Below are positions 9,464 to 18,547 of a stretch of 64,000 nt of DNA, in pieces. The stretch's first letter is position 1. Each line of letters opens with the position of its first letter. Location: the NCBI RefSeq assembly GCF_003815015.1, contig NZ_RKRE01000002.1, positions 558,001 to 622,000 on the forward strand, given 5' to 3'. Source of the DNA: Thermodesulfitimonas autotrophica. Its GTDB lineage: Bacteria > Bacillota > Desulfotomaculia > Desulfotomaculales > Ammonificaceae. The notes under the pieces were generated by a model. That model saw only the letters and a program-made list of their open reading frames with translations. It had not been told where the DNA came from and made no database searches. The translations under genes were made by a program, and so were the position numbers.

Positions 9464-10531
9464 ATGGGTTTAAGGAAACTTTCGGCGCTAACCATCGCCG
9501 CATCCTACATCGGCACCGTTGTAGGGGCAGGCTTCGCTTCCGGCCAAGAGGTACTCCAGTTCTTCACCTTCTTCGGGCTTAAGAGTATCCCGGCTTTGGC
9601 CCTCGCCACGTTCCTTTTTATCTTCTTCGGGGGTACCGTTTTGCGCCTCGGCCGGCAGCTCCAGGCGAGATCTTACGTTGCGGTCGTTACTGCCGCCGGG
9701 GGGCCTTTTCTCGGCAGGGCCGTCGACGCCATCATTACCTTTTTCCTCTTCGGCGCTTTGACCGCAATGGCGGCCGGCGCCGGCGCCATCTTTGCCGAAC
9801 AATTCGGCCTCCCCAGGCTCCTGGGCAGCGCCCTGATGGTGGCGGCCTCCCTCGTCACGGTTCTGGCCGGCTTTTACGGCGTGGTCCTTTCGATCAGCTT
9901 CGTGGTCCCGGTGCTTCTCCTCTCCGTGTTTGGCCTGAGCCTCGCCACTCTCGCCACCACCCCTCTCGACCTCAGGACCATCGGCCTCTGGGCGCGGGAG
10001 GCGAATCCCGCCATTCCCTTCTGGCCAGCCGCTGCGCTGGCCTACGTCTCCTACAACCTGGTCCTCGCCATCCCGATCCTCGCCCCTCTCGGCGCTGCGG
10101 CGGCCGGCACCACCGCCGCGAACAGGGGCGCGCTGCTAGGTGGCCTGGGGCTAGGGCTCGGGGCGCTGGCGATCAACCTCGCCATTCTCACCGTCCCCTT
10201 CGCCGCCGCCCGCTTCGAAATCCCGATGGTCTACATCGCCGGACGCTTCTCTCCCGTAGTGCAACAGGCTTACGGGCTTGTGCTCCTCGCCGAGATCTAT
10301 ACCACCGCCGTCGCGAACCTCTACGGTTTCACCACCAGGGTGGCCGAACCCGCGAGCCCCCGCTTCCGAAAAACGGCGGTGGCGGTCGCCGTCGCAGCCT
10401 TCGTAGCGAGCCTGTTAGGTTTTGCGCTGCTGGTGCGTTACCTCTACGCCGCCGTGGGCGTTGCCGGCTTCCTCCTTTTGGCCGGCCTCACCCGCGCCTA
10501 CTTGCGGGAAAAAAGCAAGCGTAACCGGTAA
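9464..10531 (+). CDS. YkvI-like permease (APC superfamily)
   Basis: A 355-residue integral membrane protein with about ten transmembrane segments. The N-terminal segment SYIGTVVGAGFASGQEVLQFF is the unwound-helix glycine motif seen in YkvI-family members of the amino acid/polyamine/organocation superfamily. Substrate is unknown. A TATATAAT-type -10 lies only about 7 bases before the ATG, and there is little room for a ribosome-binding site, so the message may be nearly leaderless. It diverges from the Thi4 gene. Confidence 0.78.
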   Translation: MGLRKLSALTIAASYIGTVVGAGFASGQEVLQFFTFFGLKSIPALALATFLFIFFGGTVLRLGRQLQARSYVAVVTAAGGPFLGRAVDAIITFFLFGALTAMAAGAGAIFAEQFGLPRLLGSALMVAASLVTVLAGFYGVVLSISFVVPVLLLSVFGLSLATLATTPLDLRTIGLWAREANPAIPFWPAAALAYVSYNLVLAIPILAPLGAAAAGTTAANRGALLGGLGLGLGALAINLAILTVPFAAARFEIPMVYIAGRFSPVVQQAYGLVLLAEIYTTAVANLYGFTTRVAEPASPRFRKTAVAVAVAAFVASLLGFALLVRYLYAAVGVAGFLLLAGLTRAYLREKSKRNR

Positions 10532-10658
10532 ACTCCCTGTACCTCACTTACATTTCCGTAACCCAAGGTCCTGCCACCACCAGAAAGCAAAAAATTTTAG
10601 GTCCCTACAAAGACCCGCCCAAGCAGTATAATTAGAGCAGGTAAGAAGCGGCAAGAAG

Positions 10659-11573
10659 GTGGAAGCAGTGCGTTCCCTCACGCTCGGTTTCGGGCCCCAC
10701 CGGGTGGAAATGCTTGACGTTATGGAAGAGGAGATGCGCCGGCACAAGGTCGTCATCCTTGAAGAGCCCGCCCACCCCGACTTTTACCGGCTGCTCGCGG
10801 GAAAGGCCGGCATCCGCCGCTACCTCGTGAGCGGCACCTTTCAGTTCCCCCGCTTCGTCCTGCGCGCCTGCCGCCGCTACCAGCAGCTCTACGCAAAGGA
10901 GCAGATCGCCTTCTTTCAAGCCGACCCCTATGTGGCCGTGGCCCAGAGCCTCGCGGCGGGAAGGCCGCCTTCAACCGAGATGGAAGAGAAGGTCTGGGAA
11001 TGTGAACACGGCGCGGCACGGGCTCTGCTCACCTATTACGAAGCCGTAGCTAACAACAACTTCGACGCGATGGTTAAAGCGACGCTATCCTTCGCCCGGA
11101 CAGATGCCCACCGGATCCGCCTCCGCGAAGAACTGCGAGCGGAAGAAATCTTCAGGATCGTGCAGCGGACGGAAGGCGATGTCTACGTCGAAGCCGGTTA
11201 CATCCACCTCTATCTTTACCCGCTTCTCAAACAAAAGGCTGCGCCGCAGGTGCGCCCCCGCATATGTTTCCTTCTCCAGGAAGCCATCCGCGGGCGGAGC
11301 AACCTCCCGTGGCGGCAGCACCTCTCCCCCGGTGACGTTTTGACCCTCCGCTACATCAACGGGAAGCGGGAAAGACCAGGCGACCTCCTTCTCGCCGCCC
11401 AGAGCCTCATTTACGTGAGCCTCGTTTCTAAAGAAGAAAAACTGCCTTCCCCAACCGACCCCTTCCCCCACCTCAGCGAAGAACTCTACCTCTGCCGGTG
11501 GGTCCGCCGGCTCTCCTACGCGGAGTGTGGGGAATTCTACCGGCAGCTGCGGACGCAGGGAGCACAGAAGTAA
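10659..11573 (+). CDS. Unknown conserved-looking protein
   Basis: A 304-residue soluble protein starting with GTG. I do not recognise a family with confidence. It is rich in charged helices, has no transmembrane segment, and includes an aromatic-rich middle (VYVEAGYIHLYLYPLL). A distant relationship to sporulation protein YtxC was considered from its size and organism type but not established. It precedes the CsoR-family gene by 38 bp on the same strand and may be cotranscribed with it. Confidence 0.7.
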   Translation: MEAVRSLTLGFGPHRVEMLDVMEEEMRRHKVVILEEPAHPDFYRLLAGKAGIRRYLVSGTFQFPRFVLRACRRYQQLYAKEQIAFFQADPYVAVAQSLAAGRPPSTEMEEKVWECEHGAARALLTYYEAVANNNFDAMVKATLSFARTDAHRIRLREELRAEEIFRIVQRTEGDVYVEAGYIHLYLYPLLKQKAAPQVRPRICFLLQEAIRGRSNLPWRQHLSPGDVLTLRYINGKRERPGDLLLAAQSLIYVSLVSKEEKLPSPTDPFPHLSEELYLCRWVRRLSYAECGEFYRQLRTQGAQK

Positions 11574-11611
11574 ACTGGAAAAAGGTAAGGCGGAAACAAA
11601 GGAGGGGACGA

Positions 11612-11899
11612 ATGATGCAACTGGACCCGAGTTTGAAAGAAGAATTAGAACGGGAGCTGCTCTTGCGCCTGAAAAGGATCGAAGGGCAGGTGCGGGGAAT
11701 CGCCCGCATGATCCAGGACGGACGCAGTTGCGGCGAGATAGTCCTGCAACTTGCGGCCGTTAAGGCCGCCATCAATCAGGTGGCCGTGAACACCTTGGTC
11801 TGCCATCTTGCCGAAGCGTTGACCTCAGCCATGGCTCAGGGCAGGGACCCAAAAGCATCCGTAGCCGAGTTCGTTGAGCTCTTCAGGAAGTTCGCGTAG
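11612..11899 (+). CDS. CsoR/FrmR-family (DUF156) repressor with variant ligand set
   Basis: A 95-residue all-helical DNA-binding repressor of the CsoR/RcnR/FrmR/CstR family (RLKRIEGQVRGIARMI is the family signature). Aligned on C-x24-H-x3-C of copper sensor CsoR, it keeps C40 and H65 but has alanine (A69) at the third ligand position, with an extra cysteine C64 beside the histidine. It is therefore unlikely to be a standard Cu(I) CsoR. It resembles FrmR- or persulfide-type sensors, but the effector is unknown. The start is the first of two ATGs after GGAGGGG. No metal transporter lies next to it. Confidence 0.88.
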   Translation: MMQLDPSLKEELERELLLRLKRIEGQVRGIARMIQDGRSCGEIVLQLAAVKAAINQVAVNTLVCHLAEALTSAMAQGRDPKASVAEFVELFRKFA

Positions 11900-12276
11900 G
11901 GCAGACTCCCCGCGGCAAAACCGGGCGAAAACCCTTCGTGCGGCCAGATTCTGTGCGTGAGACCGGCAAGGAAGCCCGATAGAAAGCTGCTTAGCGCTGC
12001 ATCAACGTACGGGTTCAGCTCCGGCAGGTAAAGCTGGAAGAAAATATCAACGCCAACCGAAATGCCCCCGTCGATGGCGGCAGCGGTTATCTCTTCAGGC
12101 GTGGGAAGGCGCCCTTCCGCCCCCAACCGGTGCCCAAAAAGGAAGGCAAAGATGCCGAGCCCCTCGAGGACGGCCAGTTCGATCACGGGCGGCAAGGGCT
12201 GGACCGGACCGGCCGGAACCGGCGCCCGGGCCGTCCTGTTTCTATTCCGGGTTGTTTCCGCCACGCGCAAGGTCAC
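11836..12276 (-). CDS. Unknown small protein with hydrophobic segments
   Basis: A frame of about 146 codons from a GTG at 12276 (a TTG at 12270 is an alternative). The N-terminus is proline/arginine-rich. Two hydrophobic stretches (IELAVLEGLGIFAFLFGHRL and YVDAALSSFLSGFLAGLTHR) suggest membrane association. Its last 64 bases overlap the end of the convergent CsoR-family gene. No family is recognised. The composition looks like real protein up to roughly 11950, so the extreme C-terminus may only reflect a lost stop codon. Confidence 0.5.
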   Translation of the reverse strand: MTLRVAETTRNRNRTARAPVPAGPVQPLPPVIELAVLEGLGIFAFLFGHRLGAEGRLPTPEEITAAAIDGGISVGVDIFFQLYLPELNPYVDAALSSFLSGFLAGLTHRIWPHEGFSPGFAAGSLPYANFLKSSTNSATDAFGSLP

Positions 12277-12330
12277 CCCTAACCCGCTTCTCCTTTTATA
12301 ATACGGCGGAACTCCCGGCTCTGACGTAAG

Positions 12331-12373
12331 AAAAGAAAAAGGCGGCTGCCTCCCTTGATCACGGCCCGCCGCC
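12331..12373 (-). terminator. Probable terminator of the pur-his transcript
   Basis: Minus-strand arms GGCGGC (12373-12368) and GCCGCC (12346-12341) enclose a 21-base loop and are followed by TTTTTCTTTT. It lies about 20 bp after the hisIE stop codon. Confidence 0.55.
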
Positions 12374-12394
12374 CCGAAACGCTCCCGGATAGAG

Positions 12395-13126
12395 CTACTT
12401 TCTCCGGTTAGCCAGTTCCCCAAAAACCTCGCGCACGTCAACCCCTTCGGCGGCTAACAGGACCATCAGGTGGTACATAACGTCAGCCGCTTCCTTGATC
12501 ACCTCGTCCCGCTGCCGGTTCTTAGCCGCGATTAAGACTTCGGTAACCTCCTCGCCTAACTTCTGCAGAATCGTATCTACGCCCTTGTCAAACAGATAAC
12601 TGGTATAGGCGCCCGGAATTCTGGTCTGCTTGCGGTCTAGAATCACCCCGTAAACCTCTTCGAGGATCGTGCTGCCGCAAACGCAAACCGGCTTCGGCGC
12701 GTCTTTTTTCCGCGGCGGTGCCCCAGCGGGTTTCCCTTCCCCTTCCTTGTAGACATCCGCCGGGTTGAAAACCATCTCCCCCACGAGGCCCACCCGGCCG
12801 TCCTTCTCGATCCGGTAGTGGAAGCAGCTCTTATAACCCTCGTGGCAGGCTGCGCCGTGCTGCCGGACCTTGATAAGCAAGGCGTCGGCATCGCAATCGA
12901 AGTAAATCTCATCAACCTCCTGGATGTTCCCGGAGGTTTCCCCCTTATGCCAGAGCTGCTGGCGGCTCCGGCTGTAAAACCAGGTCTGCCCGCTGCTCAA
13001 GGTTTTGGCCAGCGCCTCCCGGTTCATGTAGGCAAGCATCAGGACCTCATTCGTCCGGTTGTCCTGAATGATCGCCGGGATAAGGCCGTCGGCGTTAAAC
13101 TTGAACCGATCGAAGTTGAAGGCCAA
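12395..13126 (-). CDS. hisIE: HisIE: phosphoribosyl-AMP cyclohydrolase / phosphoribosyl-ATP pyrophosphatase
   Basis: A 243-residue bifunctional enzyme for histidine steps 2 and 3. The N-terminal HisI domain has [17 protein letters not shown] and the zinc/metal region [12 protein letters not shown]...HEGYKSCF. The C-terminal HisE domain has [13 protein letters not shown] and the EAADVMYHL metal motif. The linker (residues about 120-155) carries an extra cysteine pair (KPVCVCGS). The start is TTG at 13126, backed by AGGAGGGGG. It is the last gene of the his block, 152 bp after hisF. Confidence 0.95.
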   Translation of the reverse strand: MAFNFDRFKFNADGLIPAIIQDNRTNEVLMLAYMNREALAKTLSSGQTWFYSRSRQQLWHKGETSGNIQEVDEIYFDCDADALLIKVRQHGAACHEGYKSCFHYRIEKDGRVGLVGEMVFNPADVYKEGEGKPAGAPPRKKDAPKPVCVCGSTILEEVYGVILDRKQTRIPGAYTSYLFDKGVDTILQKLGEEVTEVLIAAKNRQRDEVIKEAADVMYHLMVLLAAEGVDVREVFGELANRRK

Positions 13127-13278
13127 GTTTCCCCCTCCTGAAACCGCCAGGCACCCCGTTGCCTGCGCCTTATTTACAGTCTATGCTCCTAAAAGAGGCA
13201 ATCGGCACGGGCTGCGCCGTTATTTAGAGCCGAACGTGAAAAACCGGGGTCTACAGGTTAAAAGGCGGCGGTACCGCC

Positions 13279-14037
13279 TTAAAGACGTACCGGTATGCCC
13301 CGCGCGGCCAGGTACTCTTTGACCGCGCGAATGGAATACTCGCCAAAATGGAAGATCGATGCGGCCAACGCTGCATCGGCGCCGCCGGCGGTAAGCCCCG
13401 CAGCGATATGCTCAGGTGTGCCGACGCCCCCCGAAGCGATTACCGGGATTCGGACGGCGTCTACCACCGCCCGCGTGAGGTCGATATCGAAGCCGTCTTT
13501 GGTGCCGTCCCGGTCCATGCTGGTAAGGAGGATTTCCCCCGCCCCAAGCGCCTCCACCTCCCGCGCCCACGCGAGGGCGTCGATTCCGGTGGGCGTCCGG
13601 CCCCCGTGGATGTAAACCTCCCAGCGCCCCGCCGCTACCTGCCGGGCGTCAATCGCCACCACCACGCACTGGCTGCCGAAACGGGAGGCCGCCTCCCGGA
13701 TAAGCTGGGGGTTTTTTACCGCTGCCGTATTGAGCGAAACCTTGTCGGCACCCACCGATAGCATGCGCCGGATGTCTTCGAGCGTTCTTAAGCCCCCTCC
13801 TACGGTGAAGGGAATGAAAACCTCTTCTGCCGTCCGGCGGGCCACCTCGAGCATGATTTCCCGCCCCTCGGCGGAAGCGGTGATGTCGAGAAAAACGAGC
13901 TCGTCCGCCCCCTCCCGGTCGTAAAGCGCGGCAAGTTCGACCGGGTCGCCGGCGTCCCGCAGATTGACGAAGTTTACCCCTTTGACCACCCGCCCCCGGT
14001 CCACATCAAGGCAGGGAATGATCCTTTTAGCTAACAA
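13279..14037 (-). CDS. hisF: Imidazole glycerol phosphate synthase, cyclase subunit
   Basis: A 252-residue (beta-alpha)8-barrel that converts PRFAR plus ammonia (from HisH) to IGP and AICAR. The catalytic aspartate lies in [11 protein letters not shown], with a second in [13 protein letters not shown]. The phosphate-binding [10 protein letters not shown] is present. I prefer the TTG at 14037 ([12 protein letters not shown]), preceded by AGGGGAAAG, over an upstream ATG at 14061 that would place extra basic residues before the family start. It overlaps hisA by 11 bp. AICAR made here feeds back into the purine pathway encoded upstream. Confidence 0.95.
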   Translation of the reverse strand: MLAKRIIPCLDVDRGRVVKGVNFVNLRDAGDPVELAALYDREGADELVFLDITASAEGREIMLEVARRTAEEVFIPFTVGGGLRTLEDIRRMLSVGADKVSLNTAAVKNPQLIREAASRFGSQCVVVAIDARQVAAGRWEVYIHGGRTPTGIDALAWAREVEALGAGEILLTSMDRDGTKDGFDIDLTRAVVDAVRIPVIASGGVGTPEHIAAGLTAGGADAALAASIFHFGEYSIRAVKEYLAARGIPVRL

Positions 14038-14767
14038 TCTCTTTCCCCTCCGCCGCGGCAATGGCCTCTGCCAACGAGAGCCGCCCGTCGTAGAGCGCCT
14101 TGCCGATGATCACCGCTTCGACGCCCGCTTCCTCGAGCTCCCGCAGCGCCCGGATATCCTCCACTCTTGAGACGCCGCCGGAAGCGATCACCTTCAGCCC
14201 CGTCACCCGCGCAAAGTCGCCTACCGCCGCAATGTTGGGACCCATCAAGGTCCCGTCGCGCGCGATGTCGGTGAAGACCACCCGCTCCACACCGCACTCT
14301 TTAAGCTGCCGCCCGAAGGCCGCGGCTTCGACGCCAGATAGACTTTCCCAGCCGCGCACCGCCACCACCCCGTCGCGGCAGTCAACGCTCGCCAGCACGC
14401 GCGCCCCGAAATCGCGGACGAGCTCCCGCAGCAGCGATGTATCGGTAACGGCCGCCGTGCCGAGGATGACCCGCGCCACCCCGCAGGCGAGCGCCGCTTC
14501 AACCGCCGCGCGGTCCCTGATGCCACCACCAACCTGCACCGGGATCGCGACCGCCGCAACTATTTCCCGGATCAGCGGCAGGTGGGCCGGCCGGCCAGCA
14601 AAGGCGCCGTCCAGATCGACCACGTGCAGCATCTTAGCCCCGGCCGCCTCCCAGCGGCGGGCTACAGTTACCGGGTCCCCAGAGTAAACCGTTTCTTTAT
14701 CGGGACGCCCTTCCACCAGGCGGACGCACCGGCCCCCGCGCAGGTCGATTGCCGGGATTACAAGCAT
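14027..14767 (-). CDS. hisA: ProFAR isomerase
   Basis: A 246-residue (beta-alpha)8-barrel catalysing the Amadori rearrangement of ProFAR to PRFAR. It begins [17 protein letters not shown] with the first catalytic aspartate, and has the second in [16 protein letters not shown] and the phosphate loop [10 protein letters not shown]. The start is the ATG at 14767, inside the last codons of hisH, as is usual for coupled his genes. Confidence 0.96.
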   Translation of the reverse strand: MLVIPAIDLRGGRCVRLVEGRPDKETVYSGDPVTVARRWEAAGAKMLHVVDLDGAFAGRPAHLPLIREIVAAVAIPVQVGGGIRDRAAVEAALACGVARVILGTAAVTDTSLLRELVRDFGARVLASVDCRDGVVAVRGWESLSGVEAAAFGRQLKECGVERVVFTDIARDGTLMGPNIAAVGDFARVTGLKVIASGGVSRVEDIRALRELEEAGVEAVIIGKALYDGRLSLAEAIAAAEGKEIVS

Positions 14768-15372
14768 TCGGCCACCAGCCTCCCGAAATTCCCGAGGATT
14801 TTCAGCCCCCACGTGCTCGATTTCTCCGGGTGAAACTGAACGCCAAAAACCTTACCCCTACCCACCGCAGCGGCAAAGCGCACGCCGTACGCCGTTTCGG
14901 CCAGCACAATTTCCTTTTCCGCCGGGTCAACGTAGTAGGAGTGCACAAAATAAAAGTGGGTCCGGTCCGGGATGCCGGCAAAAAGCGGTGACGGTCCCGA
15001 AAACTCCACCTCGTTCCAGCCCATGTGGGGCACTTTTACCCCCCCAGGCAGGCGCCGCACCCGCCCTTTGAAATAGCCGAGACCCGGTGTCTCGCCCCAC
15101 TCCTCGCTCACCTCAAAAAGAAGCTGCATCCCCAGACAGATGCCGAGAAAAGGCTTCCCTTGGCTCAAAACCCGGTGCAGGGCGTCGAGTAACCCGGTGC
15201 TCTTCAGGTTGGCCATCGCGTCGGCGAAGGCACCTACCCCGGGCAGGATGACGCCGGCAGCCCCCGCCACCACTTCCGGCTCCCGCGTCACCACCGCGGC
15301 AAAGCCGGCTTTCGCGATACCTTTTTCGACACTCCGCAGGTTCCCCATCCCGTAATCCACAATCGCAATCAC
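14758..15372 (-). CDS. hisH: Imidazole glycerol phosphate synthase, glutamine amidotransferase subunit
   Basis: A 204-residue class I glutaminase subunit that feeds ammonia to HisF. Visible motifs are VDYGMGNLRSVEK at the N-terminus, the nucleophile elbow [12 protein letters not shown], and the catalytic histidine and glutamate in GVQFHPEKS. The frame is open to 15474, but the start is the GTG at 15372, preceded by GGGAGG at 7 bases and matching the family N-terminus. It overlaps hisA. Confidence 0.95.
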   Translation of the reverse strand: MIAIVDYGMGNLRSVEKGIAKAGFAAVVTREPEVVAGAAGVILPGVGAFADAMANLKSTGLLDALHRVLSQGKPFLGICLGMQLLFEVSEEWGETPGLGYFKGRVRRLPGGVKVPHMGWNEVEFSGPSPLFAGIPDRTHFYFVHSYYVDPAEKEIVLAETAYGVRFAAAVGRGKVFGVQFHPEKSSTWGLKILGNFGRLVAECL

Positions 15373-15483
15373 TGCCGTGCCTCCCACAAAGAAAAAGCCC
15401 GCAATGCCTCTCGCCGCAACGTCCCGCTCCCGCCAACCCCTCACTCTTTCAGGAAGCGGGAACTTATGCCCCACAAACTGCGG

Positions 15484-16074
15484 TCACAATGTCCCTTTCG
15501 TCGACGGGACACCCTGCACCCGCGGGTCCCGGGCTACCGCGTCGCCGAGCGCCCGCCCGCAGCTCTTGAAGAGCGCCTCGCAGACGTGGTGGGTATTCCG
15601 TCCGGCGAAGACCCGGAGGTGAAGCGTGATCCCCGCGTTGACCGCAAAGGCCCGGAAAAACTCGGGCACCAACTCCGTGTCGAAATCCCCCACGCGGGCA
15701 GCCGGCAGCTGGCCCTCGAAAAAGAGTGCCCCCCGCCCGCTGATATCAACCGCCGCGAGCGCCAAAGCCTCGTCCATCGGGATAATCGCGTGGCCAAAGC
15801 GGCGGATGCCCTCCTTGGTCCCTATCGCCCGGGCAAAGGCCTGCCCGAGGGCGATACCCACATCTTCCACCGTATGGTGGGCGTCGACGTGCAGGTCTCC
15901 CTGCGCCGCCACCTCGAGGTCGAAAGAGGCAAAGCGCGCTAACAGCGCCAGCATATGCTCGAAAAACCCTACCCCGGTGTTGATAGCCGCTCGGCCGCCG
16001 CCGTCAAGGGCGAGGCTTACCCGCACCGCCGTTTCCGCCGTTTCCCGCGCCACACTCGCCTTTCGTTCAGACAC
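15484..16074 (-). CDS. hisB: Imidazoleglycerol-phosphate dehydratase
   Basis: A 196-residue monofunctional dehydratase (IGP to imidazole acetol phosphate) using manganese. The histidine-rich metal motifs FFEHMLALLARF, DAHHTVEDVGIALG and the C-terminal HHVCEALFKS are intact. There is no fused histidinol phosphatase, as usual in Firmicutes. The GTG start overlaps the hisC stop (GGTGTCTGA) with GGGGAGGG upstream. A gap of about 110 bp separates it from hisH. Confidence 0.95.
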   Translation of the reverse strand: MSERKASVARETAETAVRVSLALDGGGRAAINTGVGFFEHMLALLARFASFDLEVAAQGDLHVDAHHTVEDVGIALGQAFARAIGTKEGIRRFGHAIIPMDEALALAAVDISGRGALFFEGQLPAARVGDFDTELVPEFFRAFAVNAGITLHLRVFAGRNTHHVCEALFKSCGRALGDAVARDPRVQGVPSTKGTL

Positions 16075-17155
16075 CGCTTGAACCCTCCCCTTCCGCTACC
16101 ACCTCGGCTAAGGCCTGTAAGAAGGCCTCGTTCTCCGCCGGCGTCCCTACCGTCACCCGCAAGCAGCGCTCAAGCCCTGGCCCCGCCACGTTCCGGATGA
16201 GCACCCGCCGCGCCAGCAGTCCCGCATAAACCTTCTCCGCTGGCAGCGGCGTCCGGAAGAGGATGAAGTTTGCCCGGGACGGGAAGACTTCCACGCCTCC
16301 TATCTGCTTCATGCGCCGGTAAAGCTCCTCCCGGTTGGCAATGATCTCCTCCATCCGTTGCCGGAAGAGCGGCTGGTATTCGAGAACCGTAACCGCCGCC
16401 AACTGGGAGAAGCTGTTGAGGTTAAACGGCTGTTTCACCTTCAAGAGGCCCGCAATGACCGCCGGGTCCGCTACCAGGTAGCCTACCCGGAGACCCGCCA
16501 GGCCGAAGGCCTTCGAAAATGTGCGCAGCACCACCAGCCGGGGGTAGCGGCGCACCAGGTCGCAGCAACTTTCGCCGGCAAACTCCGCGTAAGCTTCGTC
16601 AAGCAGCACCAGGCCAGCCGCCTCCGCCGCCAGCGCCTCAACCGCCTCCCGGGGCACCGTATTCCCTGTCGGATTATTTGGCGAGCAAACAACGACCACC
16701 CGTGTGCCCGGGGCCCGCGCCTCGCGCAGCAGGGCCGCAAGGTCGAGGGAAAAATCCTCCCGCCGCGCCACCGCCGCCACCGCCGCGCCAGCGATCCGGC
16801 TGTGGATTGCGTACATCGAAAAGGTCGGCGGCGTGATCACCACCCGCCCACCGCCGCCGAAGGATAGGAAGAGGTTGAGGATCAGCTCGTCGGAGCCGTT
16901 CCCGGCCAGGATGTTCTCCGGCGCCATTCCCGTATACGCCGCTATCCGCCGGCGGAGCTCGGTCGCTTCGGGGTCCGGGTAGCGGGTGAAGGTCTGGCCG
17001 CTCAAGCGCCGGACAACCTCGGCCAGCACTTCCGGTGCAAAGTCGTAAGGGTTCTCGTTGGCGTCAAGCTTAATGTATCCGGGATAGTGCGGTACAGCAT
17101 AAGGAACCAGGTCCCGCAAATCCGGGCGGAGAAGTGATAGCAACTCTTCAGCCAT
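16067..17155 (-). CDS. hisC: Histidinol-phosphate aminotransferase
   Basis: A 362-residue PLP enzyme transferring an amino group from glutamate to imidazole acetol phosphate. The motifs KLDANENPYDF, SPNNPTGN, LLDEAYAEFAG and the Schiff-base lysine in LRTFSKAFGLAGLRVGY identify it. It overlaps hisD by 8 bp and hisB by 8 bp, indicating a tightly coupled operon. Confidence 0.95.
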   Translation of the reverse strand: MAEELLSLLRPDLRDLVPYAVPHYPGYIKLDANENPYDFAPEVLAEVVRRLSGQTFTRYPDPEATELRRRIAAYTGMAPENILAGNGSDELILNLFLSFGGGGRVVITPPTFSMYAIHSRIAGAAVAAVARREDFSLDLAALLREARAPGTRVVVVCSPNNPTGNTVPREAVEALAAEAAGLVLLDEAYAEFAGESCCDLVRRYPRLVVLRTFSKAFGLAGLRVGYLVADPAVIAGLLKVKQPFNLNSFSQLAAVTVLEYQPLFRQRMEEIIANREELYRRMKQIGGVEVFPSRANFILFRTPLPAEKVYAGLLARRVLIRNVAGPGLERCLRVTVGTPAENEAFLQALAEVVAEGEGSSGV

Positions 17156-18473
17156 TGTCCGTCCCCTTCACCTTCAACGCCGCGCCCCTTTGTTCTTTGC
17201 GCACCTCGATCGCCAACCGGTGCGCCGGGAGCCCCTCCACAGAAGCAAGCAGCACCGCCGGCCCCGCTAATTTGGCGAAGGCCTCTGGCGACAGGAAGGT
17301 AAAGTTGGTGCGCTTCAGAAAATCCTCCACGCCGAGCGGCGAGAAAAAGCGGGCGGTGCCCCCGGTCGGCAGGACGTGGTTTGGCCCGGCAATGTAGTCG
17401 CCCATTGGCACCGGCGCGTAGTTCCCCAAGAAAACGGCGCCGGCGTTTTTCACCTTCTCGAGCCAGGCAAACGGCTCCGCTACTATGAGCTCTAAGTGTT
17501 CCGGCGCGAACCGGTTGGCGTAAGCCACTGCCGTTGCCACATCGGGCACCACCACGGCGGCCGCAAACCGGAGCGCCTCCCGGAGCGCAGCGGGTTCCCC
17601 TAACGCCGTAAATGCCGCGTTGACCTCTTCCCGCACGCGCGTTGCTATCTCCCGGCTCGTGGTTAACAAGAGCACCCGGGCCGCGGGGTCGTGCTCTGCC
17701 TGCGCCAAAAGATCCGCCGCTACGCACCGGGGATCCGCCGTTGCGTCGGTGATGACCACCACCTCGCTCGGGCCCGCTAAAATATCGATCCCGACGCTAC
17801 CGAAAACGGCCCGCTTCGCCAGCGTCACGTAAAGATTACCAGGGCCGACGATCTTATCGACCCGCGGCACCCGCTCCGTCCCGTAGGCCAGCGCCGCGAT
17901 CGCCTGGGCGCCGCCAACGCGGAAAATCCTGTCCACCCCGGCCTCCCGGGCCGCTACCAAAACGTGCGGGTCTATCTTCCCCGCCGGTCCCGGGGGCGTC
18001 ACCATCACGATCTCCTCGACCCCCGCCACCCGGGCGGGCACAACATTCATCAGCACCGAAGAAGGGTAACGGGCGCGCCCGCCGGGAACGTAAACTCCTA
18101 CGCGCGCCACCGCCCGCACCAGCTGCCCGAGCACCGCGCCGTCGGCGTGGCGTTCCTGCCAGGTGTCGGGTATCCTGCTCGCGTGGAAGGCGAAGATGCG
18201 GTCCCGCGCCAGCCGCACCGCTGATAGAAACTCCGGGGCAACCTCCCGGTAGGCTGCCGTGATTTCTTCTTCCTGCACCTCAAGCTCTTCCGGCGCCAGC
18301 GCCACCCGGTCAAACTGGGCCGTCAGGGCGCACAGCGCCGCGTCCCCCTCGGCCCGCACCCGGGCGATAATCGCCTCTACGGCCCGCACCGCCTCTTCCG
18401 GAAAGGAAAACTCCCGGTCAAGCAGCCGCTCAACCTCCGGATCGCCAAAGTTCAGAATCCGTAGCACGCCCAT
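17148..18473 (-). CDS. hisD: Histidinol dehydrogenase
   Basis: A 441-residue zinc enzyme that oxidises L-histidinol to histidine with two NAD. Its signature is intact: VGGAQAIAALAYGTE, DILAGPSEVVVI, LLAQAEHDP, and the C-terminal HVLPTGGTARFFSPL metal/substrate region. It is the first his gene, 74 bp after purD on the same strand, so purine and histidine genes probably form one transcript. hisG and hisZ, which normally start such operons, are not in this window. Confidence 0.96.
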   Translation of the reverse strand: MGVLRILNFGDPEVERLLDREFSFPEEAVRAVEAIIARVRAEGDAALCALTAQFDRVALAPEELEVQEEEITAAYREVAPEFLSAVRLARDRIFAFHASRIPDTWQERHADGAVLGQLVRAVARVGVYVPGGRARYPSSVLMNVVPARVAGVEEIVMVTPPGPAGKIDPHVLVAAREAGVDRIFRVGGAQAIAALAYGTERVPRVDKIVGPGNLYVTLAKRAVFGSVGIDILAGPSEVVVITDATADPRCVAADLLAQAEHDPAARVLLLTTSREIATRVREEVNAAFTALGEPAALREALRFAAAVVVPDVATAVAYANRFAPEHLELIVAEPFAWLEKVKNAGAVFLGNYAPVPMGDYIAGPNHVLPTGGTARFFSPLGVEDFLKRTNFTFLSPEAFAKLAGPAVLLASVEGLPAHRLAIEVRKEQRGAALKVKGTDNG

Positions 18474-18547
18474 TTCCCCTCAACCGCGAATTTTTGCGTT
18501 CTCTGCCTAAAGTAAAAGGACCGCCCGCCCGCGCCCGGACCGGCGTT

